Part shown: positions 35,944 through 47,759 of the stretch, piece after piece
Layout: every line of letters starts with the position of its first letter
Position numbering within the stretch: the stretch's first letter is position 1
Source: Hydractinia symbiolongicarpus
Taxonomy: Eukaryota > Cnidaria > Hydrozoa > Anthoathecata > Hydractiniidae
Length of the DNA: 64,000 bases
NCBI RefSeq assembly: GCF_029227915.1
Contig: NC_079888.1
Coordinates: forward strand, 14,119,001-14,183,000
Direction: 5' to 3'
Translations under genes and position numbers: made by a program
Notes under the pieces: model-generated
What the model saw: only the letters and a program-made list of their open reading frames with translations
Told to the model about the DNA's origin: nothing
The model's database searches: none

Positions 35944-38900
35944 GTTGGTGGTGGTTGGCTTTTTATGATGCTAGCTGTAAAACATGTCTGGCAACAATAA
36001 TATAATCAAAACTGAAAATAAAACATGAAAAAACCTTACAGAACCTTGCTATGATTAATTTATAAAACCATGCTCTTCTTCAAATGTTTTTTTAAAGATT
36101 TATTTTGAATGAAAGAGTAGAGAATACTCAAAAAGAACAGCCATCTTTTTCGTAAACAAAATTTCCGTTTTATGCTAGGAACTTCATTTAACAGTCCGTA
36201 TGCTTTGTGGATATCTAATACCGTTTCATATGTAGCGATACCTATATATATATGCTAACATAGAGTTTTTTGACATAAGGGTATATATATTTATATTGTT
36301 ATTAGCAGCGGGTTATATATTTACACCTTATGTGCGACTTCTATGAAGTACATCCCTAATCTTTTTAGTTAAATTCTAGCGTACAGCCACGTCATAAGAA
36401 AGTGACCCGTGATTTCCGTGTCGCGGACTCACAGTTTTACTCACGCAAGGGAATTAATATATAAGATTGCAGATGTATTTCAGACGGAATATGCTTTTTT
36501 TTTCACAATGCTTTTGTGGTAAGAAAAATTGCTCACTTGTTTTTCCTATCACACATATGTTGTTCAACACTCAAGCAAGTTGAAATGAGTTTTGTCTTTC
36601 CATTGTTGTATGTTGTCTGTTGTGCAAAACAAAAAATAAACTTGATGTTTTCATTGTTATTTGCCAATTTAAATTGATGCCAGATTAAAGGTAGTTGTAA
36701 TTTTTCCGGAGTCATAATTAGTTATTGTTAGTTAGCAGCTACATGGAAATGTAACAGTGTGAAATGTAACAGTGAAATGTAACTTAGCTTCACTCCGATT
36801 GCTTCCATTTTTACTTTTCCCGCCTTTTCGAGCTCTGCAAAATTTACGTTGCAGCTTTGCTCTAGGAGATAATTTTGTCAGGAGGCTGGTAATTAGCCTT
36901 TAATAGAAAAGATAGCCAAATCATTTTAATTTACATTTATCACGAGAAGCTTGTTTAGCTAATTAAAAGGTATATACATATCCTTTTTACGCAACATTTT
37001 AAACTTTTCTTCGATATCTATCCATCTACAATTCCTCACTAATTACGTAATAACAAAGCAGCAAGCTATTTAATGATTTGACTGGTCTAATGACTCTTTA
37101 CTTTTAATTGTTAGAGGATGACTCTCTAAAGATTTCTGTGTAAAGCAAGATCTCCATTTTTCAATTATAGTCTGTACGATCAAGATATAATTGGAAAGGA
37201 GAAGACCCTTCGGACAATACGAGTCGTGTGCACGCAGCAACATAAAAACAAACCGTAAAATAAAAAACATCGAAAGAAAAAACATATTTGGTATTGTTTT
37301 CAACATTACGAATTCCTGTTAAGGAGATATTTTATGTGTCCCCTGTTGCCTGGACTAAGATCATTTGTTGTTCTTAAAACCTTAACCTGATTGTTGTCTT
37401 ACTGCTTCTTATTGGATTCTGTTTTCACGAAGCTTATACAAAACCCAGAGCAATAAGATATAGCTAATTTTTAAGCATGAGTTAAGCGCATACTTTGCCA
37501 GTCAACCTGAAAAGGTAAAAACATTATCAGCCATTAGTTAACAAATATGTGAAATAACACAAGAAAAGTTATAAGGCAATGCTTTTATTATTTAATTATT
37601 TAAATCGACAGGTAGATAATTTTTTCATAGAGCTCCTTCTTAACTTTGGATGTTTAGAGAGCCTAGGCTAGCCTTTGACAGACGTTTTGAGTTACAATTG
37701 CGATATTATTGCGATTGGGAATGAGGAATAAGAAACTTAGATATTTTGTGAATTGCGGATTTGTGTCCAAATTTATGTTCATGATTGTAGATCATACCTG
37801 TTGTCTTTCACAATGGTCATCTACACGTAGAGAAACTTTAACTTCATTTACCCCCATGTATGTATATGATAGCTTCGATGTGACAAAATAGTTATTAGCA
37901 ACAAGGTACAAGTCCAATATAAATTTAATAATCAAGATTGCGTTTTCTTTTTGTAAAAGATCTAACAGGTAATAACTGAAACGAAACCAGCTTTCAATTC
38001 CGATAATAAAATAAAAAGAGAACTATTCATTGCTTATTTAATACTGTATTAGATTAAAGGTTTATTTAATCAACGATAATGCACGCTCTCTTGTTCAATA
38101 TTGCCCATTATTAACTGATATCTATATTCAGCACGGTATAACTTTTGACCTCATAGAAACCAAAATGGTAGCTAAAAATGTAAACAAATAACATTACCAG
38201 AGAATAGTTAAACAAAAACAAAACCCTCATATTGTTAAACTACGCTAATCCGCAAAAACCAACAACAAATTAATAACATAGCGGGACATTTAGAGGAAAG
38301 TCATAAAATAGAATCCATGATTCGCATAAACAAAATAATGCGTATTTCCAATGCTCACTGGCCTTGGGGAATCCATTTTGCCACAAAAATGTAACTATAT
38401 TGTTATATGTGGATAATATTGAAATGATAAATACATTGCGGTACAGGGAATGCTAACAGGTTGGGTTCATCATTGTGGTGGTTAGCTACCTCTTTGTAAA
38501 TTATTTTCTCTGGAAGTAAGTTTTTTTTTCATTATTGTGCCTAAACTAGAAGGTTTTTTTTACCATACTTAGGTAAATTATCTTTGAAATTGCGATCTCG
38601 TTTAACCAACACATTTGATAAGAATCTTCCATGTTGTAAGCTTAGGGTTATTTTCAAATCTGTTTGTAGAATTAGCGATTTTATCCATTAAGGGCTGTCC
38701 TTCAAGGGCATTGCGTTAAAGTCCTATATAAATATAAGTGCAATGACTGCAATTCTATCTATTACAGTAAGACTAGGCGACATTTAAAGTGAGAGTCTGC
38801 GAATGTTTCTGCCTTGAATGGAAAAACCGTCAAAGCTCAAAATCAAAGTCCGGTTTTGGAGCATGTAGTTGTGCTGTAAAAACTTTTCTAGACTCTCCAC

Positions 38901-40616
38901 CGCTATTAATAATTTTGATTTGGAGTTAAAGGAGAGTCTGTCGATCCGACATGACAAGCCAGTTCTCAATAGAAATACCGCGTCTATGCCATTATTTCTA
39001 TTTTCAAATAATTGACTGCCCGTTAGGATAAGTTTATGATTGTACGATATTATTGTATATATAAACACAAACGGCTGAAACGTCCTAAAAAGTTGTGTTA
39101 TCTTTCATCTACATTATGACGCCACACACTTAATAATTTTTCAAAAAAGTGTTTTATTTGCAAGATAAATCTGAATACTTGACTCTGTTCTTCACTACGT
39201 TTAGACCAGTTTACTGTAGTTTTACAAACAATGAATTTAAATTTTATACAGCCAAAGTGTAGGCTGATTTTCATTATTTACAAACTAGCTGAAACATCTT
39301 GTAATACATTTAGTTATGTGAGCAAACCATCGTATAAATAGGGAGCAAACCCTTATCTACACGGACGAATCAAGCGAAATCAAGCACCTACTTACGTAAA
39401 ATACTGCTTCAACAGGCCTAAAAAGTTAACATCTTTTTTTTATAGAATACCTTTTGAAATTTAGTTAATTGCTATCGTAACATAGTTGTTAAATTTGTTC
39501 CTAGAAAAACGAATCCTGATTTAGCAAACAAAGTTGACGCACTTATTATTCTAATCAACTCACACTGTTCTGCAGAAAAAACAAGTGTTAGAAAAAATGA
39601 TGTCATAGTAATTTCTGAAGTCAGCAAAGATTAAACCCTGCCATTCATTTTCTTTTAATTAAGCGTAATTCATTCATAAGTTATTTCGGGTAATTAAATC
39701 AACTCTCACCCACCCAACAGGGGCTTATCCAGTGTACGTGAGAGCCGACAAGCGACTGACATCGTTTGGATCAGTAAAGATTGTAAATGCGTAAAAAGAT
39801 AAATTTCCGGGCTTTAAAAGAGGTTAAAAAAAAGAACTTACTTCCCACATGAATACAACAACATTTTAGAGTTTTTTGTTGAAATGATTTACTAGCTATT
39901 TTTGCAACAAAAACCATGAAAAATGTACTGTAGTTGCTCAGTTTTGTTTCTATATTGTCAGAATTTTTAATAGTAGCTTCCTTGCTTGCTGGTAAACACT
40001 GTTGTGTATTAGGATAACATGAAGGACCCAGCTGAATTTTCGTTGTTGTTCATTAGCTTCTTTGTGTATTTAAACGACATTATAGTTTAAAACTAACAAT
40101 AACATCTGTGTAAATCAAATTTCGCGAAATAAATTCCATACCCGAGAAGTAAAGTAGAAATGGCAGTTTTAACATGAAAGCTAGCGTTGTGACTTAAGAA
40201 GTGCACACTTGCGTTTTGTGGTTTTAGTGTCTTACAAATTGCAAAGGATACCCTGCCTTTTGAATTTTTATATTTAATCGTTACATATAAATATGGATAA
40301 CGAAATCTAGTGCGAGATATTTACAATTCTGTATTATATAATATGAAACTCCAACTCAATTAAAGTGCATTTTTCATGATTGACTTGATTCAACCTGTAT
40401 TAGCTGACCATTTTGCGTTGATATAATTTTTACAGATTACGAAAGACAGTTTAACACTGCGTTAGATTGACATCGTTAACTCTCCGAAGTCTGATTAGAC
40501 GTCTACCGTATTTTAATTTGCAAGTCTGCTAGGGTTAAAATAGCGTGCATTGCTGTACAGTCCTTTTTAAAGAAACCAAGAAAAAAAATTCCACAAAAAT
40601 AGTTCACGCAAGAGAT
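35944..40616. other. Intergenic, no supported gene
   Basis: Contains the second copy of the inverted repeat (38780-39060), a motif copy AACTGAAACGAAACC near 37976 that is not close to a family gene start, and otherwise only chance frames. Confidence 0.4.
38780..39060 (-). repeat. Inverted dispersed repeat, copy 2
   Basis: Partner of 33238-33560. On the minus strand it keeps a 94-codon frame (38784-39068), but the other copy does not preserve that frame, so coding is doubtful. Confidence 0.7.
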
Positions 40617-43600
40617 TCACGTAAAACTGTAAGAGTTTTCTGCGGTGTCCTTTTTGTGTTTATTTACGACAGCATACTCATCCAACACTACTTTTGGTGG
40701 TGTTGAAACGCAAACTGCTTCATCGTAGAGATCTTCACTGTTGTGAAAATAAGCTTCTTTTTTGTCTACTGGTGTAGAATAAAGCTTTCCTTCATTATAT
40801 GGATCTTTTGTTTTATCCTCAGCGCAGTCGTTAATAGAAACTTCTTCGACAGAGCAACGCTTGGTTTTATTCACTACGGTGTATTCTGGCATTTCATTTA
40901 CTTTTGTTTCTTCTTCTCCATCGATTTGATTCTTGTTAGTTTGTGAGAGATAATCGTCGCTATCTGCATGATATGTTGGGTTGCTGATATTATTATTATC
41001 TTCGTTTTCAGTGCCGACATTCTGTTAAGATATACATAAAAATTAGAAAAAAAGAAAAATAATTCCTGTCTATATAATGACCAAGTATAGCATACCTGAT
41101 TTTTTTCTTTTCGTGGATATTTTCTAAGATAAAATTATAAATTATAAATAATTTATTCCAGAGCATTGCGTACAAACAAGCAGTGATAAATGGCCAATGT
41201 ACATAGGAACTTACAATACCAAGGATTAAACAAAAGCAGTATTACACTATCAGCTTTACTGGGTAACTTTCGGAGAGTCACGAGAAAAATAACTAAAACT
41301 TGGTTTGCACACTTTTTAATTGAAATCAATGTTTTATTTAAAAAAGAAACAAAGTAATAAAATTAAGTTGTTGTAGTGCGTAAAATGTGTGTAAAAGAAG
41401 TTGTTCCTAAAATTATAGGGATAAAGTATATTAAACCATTTGAAATTACACACGTCTGACGCGAGGTTGATCCTTAGAGTATTCCATCAAAGAGCGTTGG
41501 CATAGAAACGTCATTGAGATCATGATTGACGTAAAGTTAGCAATTCTTCCTTAAACATGGCGTGCATTTTATTTATAGTACTCATATGTCGCCTTAGCAT
41601 TAGGTGCATACAATTTAATAAAACTTGCAAATGGAAATGGAACTTATTCACAGTAAATAAAATTACGAAAAATAAATTTAGCCAGTGTAGAAAATAAAAT
41701 GTAGTTTTCCTCAATTGGGTCCTACAAAAGTTTAGCATTGAGGGAAAAGTTTCCTGCCGTCTGAACTTACCTTCTTTACAGGAAACTTGAAAAGTGACAC
41801 AATTGTATGATACAAGACAATTAAAAGAAATTCCCAAAAGAACTGCCAGTGATGATTTTGCTATCGTTAGCATTTAAAAAAGGGATTATTTGGCTGAATG
41901 CTTGCTTCGGGAACTGCTAAGTAGTATACCTTTATACTGTGGATGGCGTCTTCTCTATTTAGAAGTTAGAGTAACATACCACCTACCTGAGAGTACTTTT
42001 AAATCTTAACCATTGAACCATTATTAAGTTATGAACGATAAGTCAGCTCCTTATAGCGTTAAATAAAGTTTTTTTAAATTGACCTATACTAATAATTTAC
42101 GAAGAAGTTAACAACACGGAGATAGTCCAGATCTCCGTGATCTACTCAATCTCCTCTTATATTTGTTTTCCAATAAACTTAACACAACTTTGTGCTTCAA
42201 AAACGTGTACCTTCTTCTATTTCTTTTTCGTATAATCAGTAGCACGACTATGATGATTAATATCAGAAGTACTACACCACCGACAGTTCCAATTATGATG
42301 ACAAGGGAAGCATCTTTTTCATCGTCATTTCGTATTGCATTTGAAGAAACTACATTTTTGGTTGATGTAGGTGACTTTGTTGTATTCGCTTTCGTTGTTG
42401 GCGATAGTGATGTTTTTGTTAATGTTGAAGTCGATATTGGTATCGTTGTTGTTATTGGTGATAGTGTTGTTGTTGTTGTTGCTATTGTTGTGGATGCTTC
42501 TGTTTCTTTCGTTGGTGTTGTTGTGGATGCTTCTGTTTCTTTCGTTGGTGTTGTTGTGGATGCTTCTGTTTCTTTCGTTGTTGTTGTTGCTATTGTTGTG
42601 GATGCTTCTGTTTCTTTCGTTGTTGTTGTTGTGGATGCTTCTGTTTGTTTCGTTGTTGTTGTTGTTGTGGTTGCTGGTAGTGCTTTTGTTGTGGTTGCAT
42701 TTGATGTTACTGTTGTTGACGATGATGACGCTGTTGTTGTGGGCACCTCTGTTGAAGGTTGTGGTGTTGTTGGTAACGGGATTGGATCTGGTTAAAAAAG
42801 AAAGAGAGAGCATACAAATCACATAAAAGTTTACTAATTCTGTTATAAGTGAGGAAACACAGTATAAGTTTTAACCCTATTCAAGCGGGAGTTTTTCATA
42901 CATCACATGGCAAGGTGGGTGATGATTGCTGTTTACTGTCTCTCCCTCCATAATTTTAGCAGGTTTTTTTCAATAGGAACAAACTGGTACAGTTGTAAAA
43001 TTCTATTCGATGAACAAATTGGTTTCGTTTTCAGTTCTATTGGACTTTTTCTAAAAAGTCATCATAAAGTTAAGTTTTACTGTGCGTGCATTATTACAAG
43101 GGGTTGCCTTTCCGCTTGCAGTTTCCGTTAAGGGTAGGAGACGTTTTTATTTGTAAGTAAAAACGGAAAAACTGGAAATCGGGCGTACCGATTCTGTATA
43201 AATCGATGCCCCTTTTAACTAAATGAAGTAGTTGTGTACGATTCAAGCTTTTATAACAGAAATTATTAGATTTTATTGTTTACAGTGAAATTTAAAGGGT
43301 AACTTCGAGTTTTGGAAAAACATTTCAGGGCAATATGTTTTTCATATTAAGTAAATTTGAAAACTCAGTAAGGACCGACATTATTCTTGATTTGATAGAA
43401 AAATCACTTGTTACGCAATTATGTGCTTTGATTCCGCTGAATTCATCGACAAAAAAGGTAAGCGTGAAAAAATATTATACAGACTGGAGTCAAAAGATGA
43501 TTTCTCTATCACCATAAATACAAAAATCACCAAAAGCTATAGGCTCTCTTCAATTACTTCCTTTTTACTAACTGGGCTTAAAATTTTTCCGGTACTAGTT

Positions 43601-46538
43601 ACGAGCAGCTAAATGAAAATTCACTTGCGAATTAACTTCACAAGTTACTAAAATAATTTTACGAGGTAAATAAAATCCATGTGTCTTTGCTTGAAACTTT
43701 ACAACTTTCTTTGAGAATACAAGATGGAAAATTGGGGTATCAGTCAGTATTAAACATGCAAGTTGTAATTTGAAAGCCAAATTTAAATATTTATAAACAG
43801 CTATTATAGTTGTTGCAATGGTTGTCCGTAGTCAATAATTACTAGTAACTATATGAATTTTTAGTTACTAGTTTATAAAGGTGAATATTTTTCGAGTTTT
43901 TGGAAGATTTAGAGAGAAACTTTTAGACACTTTTTCTGATATTGTCATGTACATAACCTGATGCGCATAAAATAAGAAAAATGTATTTACAATATGGGAA
44001 AAAACACATGTATGCATGAATCCTGTATAAACGTAATTTTTAAAGTCTAATATTCACACATTCAATTGCTTAAAAATGCAGCACAAGACTTAGCAATGTT
44101 CCATCGCCTAGGCTGCTCCCCTGCTTCAGTCTGCGGTCGAGAAGTGCATGTCTCAAATCCTAATCATCAAGTTAACCGTGACGACGTGAATAACTTTAAT
44201 TTAACGTCCACTGCTTAATTTAAATTAACGAATCCATTACTACAATGCACTTAACTTTAAGGCCAAATAACTTTAATACAGGTAAAAATAACTCTATTTA
44301 TTTTCGGCCTAGAAAACTAGAGACCACCTAAGACCAAAATTAGGCCAGTTTCCCGAACCTACCCGTTTGAAAGCAGACAGGTTTTTCACACCATCAAACA
44401 CTTCACTCACCAATACTTTTTTAACCGTTCGATAAAAGCACGTGATGGTATGATTTTCCAAACATTTTTTTCTGGCAGCCAAGAATAAAACATGTGCATC
44501 AATTACTTTGATACTGAGACAGATTTTGTTAAATAAAATGAAATTTTTCTCCAAGTAACACGTTGTCTATAAGGATAAATCATAAGCACACAAGGCTTCA
44601 GATTATCCAATGTTTATAAGCCTGCTTTACAACGCGACTAACGTAATTCTTATTGCAATTCGCATGTTATTCGCATGCAATAAGAATTACATTTTTTTGG
44701 TGTGAATACTCTCCTTATTCGCATCTTATTTGTACGAATTACATAAGAATTACCCTGCGAACTATTATAAAAACTTTTTAATATTTTTTATGTGAATAAA
44801 ATGCGAATTGCGAACATCAAAGCAACACCGCTTGATCTTTCTTAATTTATGACGTAATGTATTGTTTTTAAAGTTTCCATGGAAAATTTTTTCTCTGTTG
44901 AAGAAAACAAAGGTTAAGCTTATGCTTCGTTTTCTTTAACAGAGAAAATTTAAGAATAATCAAGTCGAAAATAATTTTAGAAGAGGAAACTCTGGCGATA
45001 AAAATATTGTCAAAATATTAAATGCCTGGAAGGAAGTAGAAGAGATGTTATATGCGCTTTTTCACTATTTTTGAAGAGCATTATTAATATCGCGTGAAGC
45101 AAGTATGTCCTCATCCAGAAGTCTTTACGAATAAGTTTAGAAACTTCGCATATTTTCATTTCCGGAATTTTTTATTCCCATTCTTGAGAATTACGTTTTC
45201 ACATAAAAATAACAAAAAATAATGTTTTTCGCATAGGTGTGAACCTGGCTTAGAGTTAAAAACATTCTAAACTCATATATCTAGCAACTGGTATTTTTAT
45301 GGTTACTCATTTTTTTCCCAAACAACGTAATCGCATTTTTACACTTTAAACTTTAAGCACATACAGTTTCCTCATACAAATATTCATACATATTCTTTTT
45401 GATAAATTGTAGATTGGTATTATAGTAACCCTGTCCCGCATCTTTCCAGACAACCTTTCAAACGAAGTTACACTTATTGATAAATAAGAAGTAGAATTCT
45501 CGTGGTGAATGTTAAATACATCCACAGTTGTTTGAATCAATAATTTATAAGGAATGTGTGTGAACCTTCAATTTGCACTTTTAATGTAGAATTTGTGATT
45601 TGGATTAACTGAAGTTTAACTGAAAATTTGAATGTTAAGCTCACACTTTGCAACTGGCACTTTAAAAGCGACTTGTAAAATTTGTGTCAACTTTATGCAT
45701 GTTATATCAACATGCAACCTCCATCCGATGCTTTAAAAAGCAACTTGTAACTAGCCACTCTATAATATTGCTTTGCTCGTTACACACCATGCATAAACTA
45801 CAAGTATTCTACTTACACGTAATATTTCCTTCATATTTAATCATCACACATCTTGTTTCGGCGTGTTTTCTGATATTCTCTCCAGTTTCATTCAAACAAT
45901 TTATAAATAATTTGATCAACATTCCATCCCAGTGGTTATTAAAAGTTACCTTGAGCTAGAACGCACAATAGCAATTTCATTGTCATCTAAACTAAAATTA
46001 CCTACTTTCACATAGTTAAGACATACTTACAAATTTGCTTGTATAATTAAATTGATAAATTAAAGACGTATTGATATTTTCACCAATTTTAGAATCCCAA
46101 ACTGATACCCCACTTATAACAATGTTTTGAACATCTATTCTCCCGATTGAGTGATTACTACAATTTCCATCTGGAAAATATGCCATCTTTAATAATTTCA
46201 CCTTTAAACTCGGTGACTTAAATATCTCCTTCGGAACAAAGCCAATACGGTGACTATTTGCGTCGTCAAATTCCCAGTCACATCCTAACATAAAACTAAT
46301 CTGTGTTAATGTTATCTTGCAATTTTATCTGCTTGCAAAAATTATTAAAACACGTACCTGCTTCGTTTATGCGAGACTCGCAATATATTGGCGCCACATT
46401 TTGCTTCATAACATAAGTTCCTTCATCACAGATACTACCATTTGTCAGTCTATCTCCATATTTTCTACGTTCAATTTCCAGTGAATATACAAGTGGTAAG
46501 CACGAAAATATTAGTATGATAATATATAGAATACTCAT
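40617..46538 (-). CDS. Receptor-like family gene 4: ectodomain type II, TKETEAS-repeat stalk, TM, two YxVVNK sites
   Basis: Six exons: 46358-46538, 46031-46284, 45817-45955, 42211-42787, 41096-41123, 40617-41021. They sum to 1584 bases (527 aa), GT-AG, with the same phases as gene 2. The 3-kb third intron joins an ectodomain and a stalk/tail that each lack their other half; phase and order support one gene. The signal peptide is ~1-19. The ectodomain (to ~191) has CDEGTYVMKQ, CDWEFDD, GNCSNHS, NHWDG and RCVMIKYEG. The stalk has short TKETEASTT units. The membrane span is ~354-378 (GTVGGVVLLILIIIVVLL), then RKRNRRR. The tail includes PEYTVVNK (Tyr ~440), DPYNEG, LYSTPV, DLYDEA and DEYAVVNK (Tyr ~509). 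YxxV sites of this sort are typical of ITIM-like phosphotyrosine docking motifs, although the -2 residue is not canonical. A signalling surface receptor is inferred; the ligand is unknown. Confidence 0.75.
41771..41873 (-). other. Candidate orphan signal-peptide exon inside intron 4 of gene 4
   Basis: An ATG at 41873 opens MLTIAKSSLAVLLGISFNCL, a strong signal-peptide-like stretch, then CVTFQVSCKEG and a GTAAGT donor in phase 1. This is the same phase as exon 1 of the family. It lies on the gene strand within intron 4 of gene 4, and no phase-1 acceptor exon is recognisable downstream. It could be the start of a separate nested gene, a remnant of a deleted family member or chance. Confidence 0.35.
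42470..42670 (-). repeat. Short tandem units in the stalk of gene 4
   Basis: The plus strand shows GTGGATGCTTCTGTTTCTTTCG-type units five to six times, separated by GTTGTT runs, encoding TKETEASTT(T/I). All frames stay open across the array, which produces long spurious Val-, Leu- and Asn-rich readings. Confidence 0.9.
44150..44540 (+). repeat. Dispersed repeat, diverged copy of 27770-28090
   Basis: Shared order of strings: GACG(A)CGTGAATAAC/GACGTCAATAAC, CATTACTACAATGCAC/CATTACAGTGCACC, GGCCAAATAACTT, ACCACCTAAGACCAA/AGCACCTAGGACCAA, then the AACCGTT region. It lies within intron 3 of gene 4. Confidence 0.55.
44630..45250. mobile_element. MITE-like element with internal hairpins
   Basis: GTAATTCTTATTGCA at 44643-44657 is the exact inverse of 44676-44690. 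A second, 22-base stem with one or two mismatches pairs 44887-44908 with 44929-44950. The ends (TAAGCCTGCTTTACAAC near 44617 and the inverse of GTGTGAACCTGGCTTA near 45237-45252) resemble imperfect terminal inverted repeats. It lies within intron 3 of gene 4. There is no coding content, and the boundaries are approximate. Confidence 0.45.
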
Positions 46539-46575
46539 TGTTGAGTCATAAAACCTAAAAGTAATTTTATCTTGA
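45805..46575 (-). repeat. Segmental duplicate of the gene 5 ectodomain block
   Basis: Exons 1-3 with both introns and about 35 upstream bases are nearly identical to 55137-55905. Similarity falls off sharply at the start of intron 3, where the two genes acquire unrelated stalks and tails. Beyond the upstream edge weaker similarity continues (around 46980-47130 against 56240-56390). Confidence 0.85.
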
Positions 46576-47017
46576 TTGAAATTTATTTATACCTTTTTGA
46601 ACTAATACCTAGTGTTCTGGCTTCAGTCAATAATACCACGTATTAAAGCTGCTTTATTAATGGAAGATTATAAATTTGAAAACCAAAAAGGCAGTAGCTA
46701 TTTGTAAAAAAATTGTCCTATACTTCTTTTTTTATTTAACCAATTTGCCAGATTTTATTCTGTCATATATTTTTTAAACGTGACTGCAGTGACAAGGATA
46801 AATCAGAGATGCAAAATTTGCTGCTAAAAACGTAAACCTAAAACTTACTTGCATAAAACTTCTATTACACAATGCAGAGCAAATAAGTTAACAATATGAG
46901 ATAAATAAGTTTTAAAAAAATGATTTTTTAATAACCATCTCCAGAAAAGTCAATCGTATTTTACCGAACTTCTCTTCTTATAAGAAAATTCTTTATATCA
47001 TACCACTTAAATTACGA

Positions 47018-47031
47018 CTGAAACGAAACTT
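47018..47031 (-). promoter_or_regulatory. Conserved upstream motif, gene 4 copy
   Basis: CTGAAACGAAACTT, identical to the gene 1 copy, 480 bases upstream of the gene 4 start codon. In gene sense it reads AAGTTTCGTTTCAG followed within 15 bases by GGTATG, so a tiny 5' noncoding exon is a possible alternative reading. Confidence 0.4.
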
Positions 47032-47691
47032 AACTATAACAAAAACAAGACTAAATCACCTTTTGAATATTTTTAGTAATATCCTAATACCTTTCAGACT
47101 TAATTAAATTATAATTCTGGATAGTTAAAAGAAGTATTATAACCATCTGCGTACAATTGCATGCTTTTTTTTATTACTAAGTTAATTAGAATTATACAGA
47201 TGTTTTAAGACATACGTATATATCAGTTGTTTAACCCTAATTTTTCTAGGGAGGGTGTGTGTGTGTGTAGATTTTCCCACTAATTTACTTTTTATTTTAA
47301 CTCCTAAAACGCTGTTCTATTAGGGTTAAATCTTGGTGACTTAAGAGTTTTGAATTAGGCAACTCTTCGTAAAAAAATTTTAAAATCCTCTTTTGAGATT
47401 TGCCATGACAAACGTGTTACTAAATGAGATCCAAGAAAAATTCTAATTTTTTAGCATTATTTTACCCACCTTCTGCATTGTTCCAAAGAGTTATAACATA
47501 GTTTACTTTATGTACATGGTGCTTGGATTGCACTCGCAAATATAGTATACATACTATGAATTAGGAAAAAAGGTGGCAAAGCTTTCTCACAAAATGGATG
47601 TGAAATTTGTTCCATTCCGACCAGAGATATAGCCACTACGACGTAGTAAAATCGGGACAAGAAAAACATATGTCAAAACTTAGTTTTTGGG

Positions 47692-47759
47692 CGCATTTAC
47701 TTACATTTACTTTCAGTACTGCAGTACTGCAGTACTGCAAGTAAATGTAAGTAAATGCG
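47692..47759. repeat. 68-bp near-perfect palindrome
   Basis: The arm CGCATTTACTTACATTTACT is inverted at the other end, and the centre is CAGTACTG repeated and itself self-complementary. Only one base pair of the 34 mismatches. It could extrude as a cruciform or mark a fold-back insertion. Confidence 0.9.

Noticed and set aside
34100-35950. CRISPR-like array
   Set aside because: Units are long, diverged and without conserved short repeats and unique spacers. The context is a eukaryotic satellite.
38784-39068. 94-codon minus-strand ORF
   Set aside because: It lies in a dispersed inverted repeat whose other copy does not keep the frame.
41520-41873. 117-codon unspliced ORF
   Set aside because: The signal-peptide part is plausible, but the text after the GTAAGT donor has no coding character. 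Kept only as a candidate exon.
40617-42787. Treating the stalk/tail at 40.6-42.8 kb and the ectodomain at 45.8-46.5 kb as two broken genes
   Set aside because: Each lacks exactly the half that the other has. The exon 3 donor and exon 4 acceptor agree in phase, and the total length divides by three.
42163-42826. Plus-strand Val-rich and Leu-rich frames and a minus-strand Asn-rich frame
   Set aside because: Alternative readings of the same trinucleotide-rich stalk exon. Only the Thr frame continues into a membrane span and a donor in the right phase.
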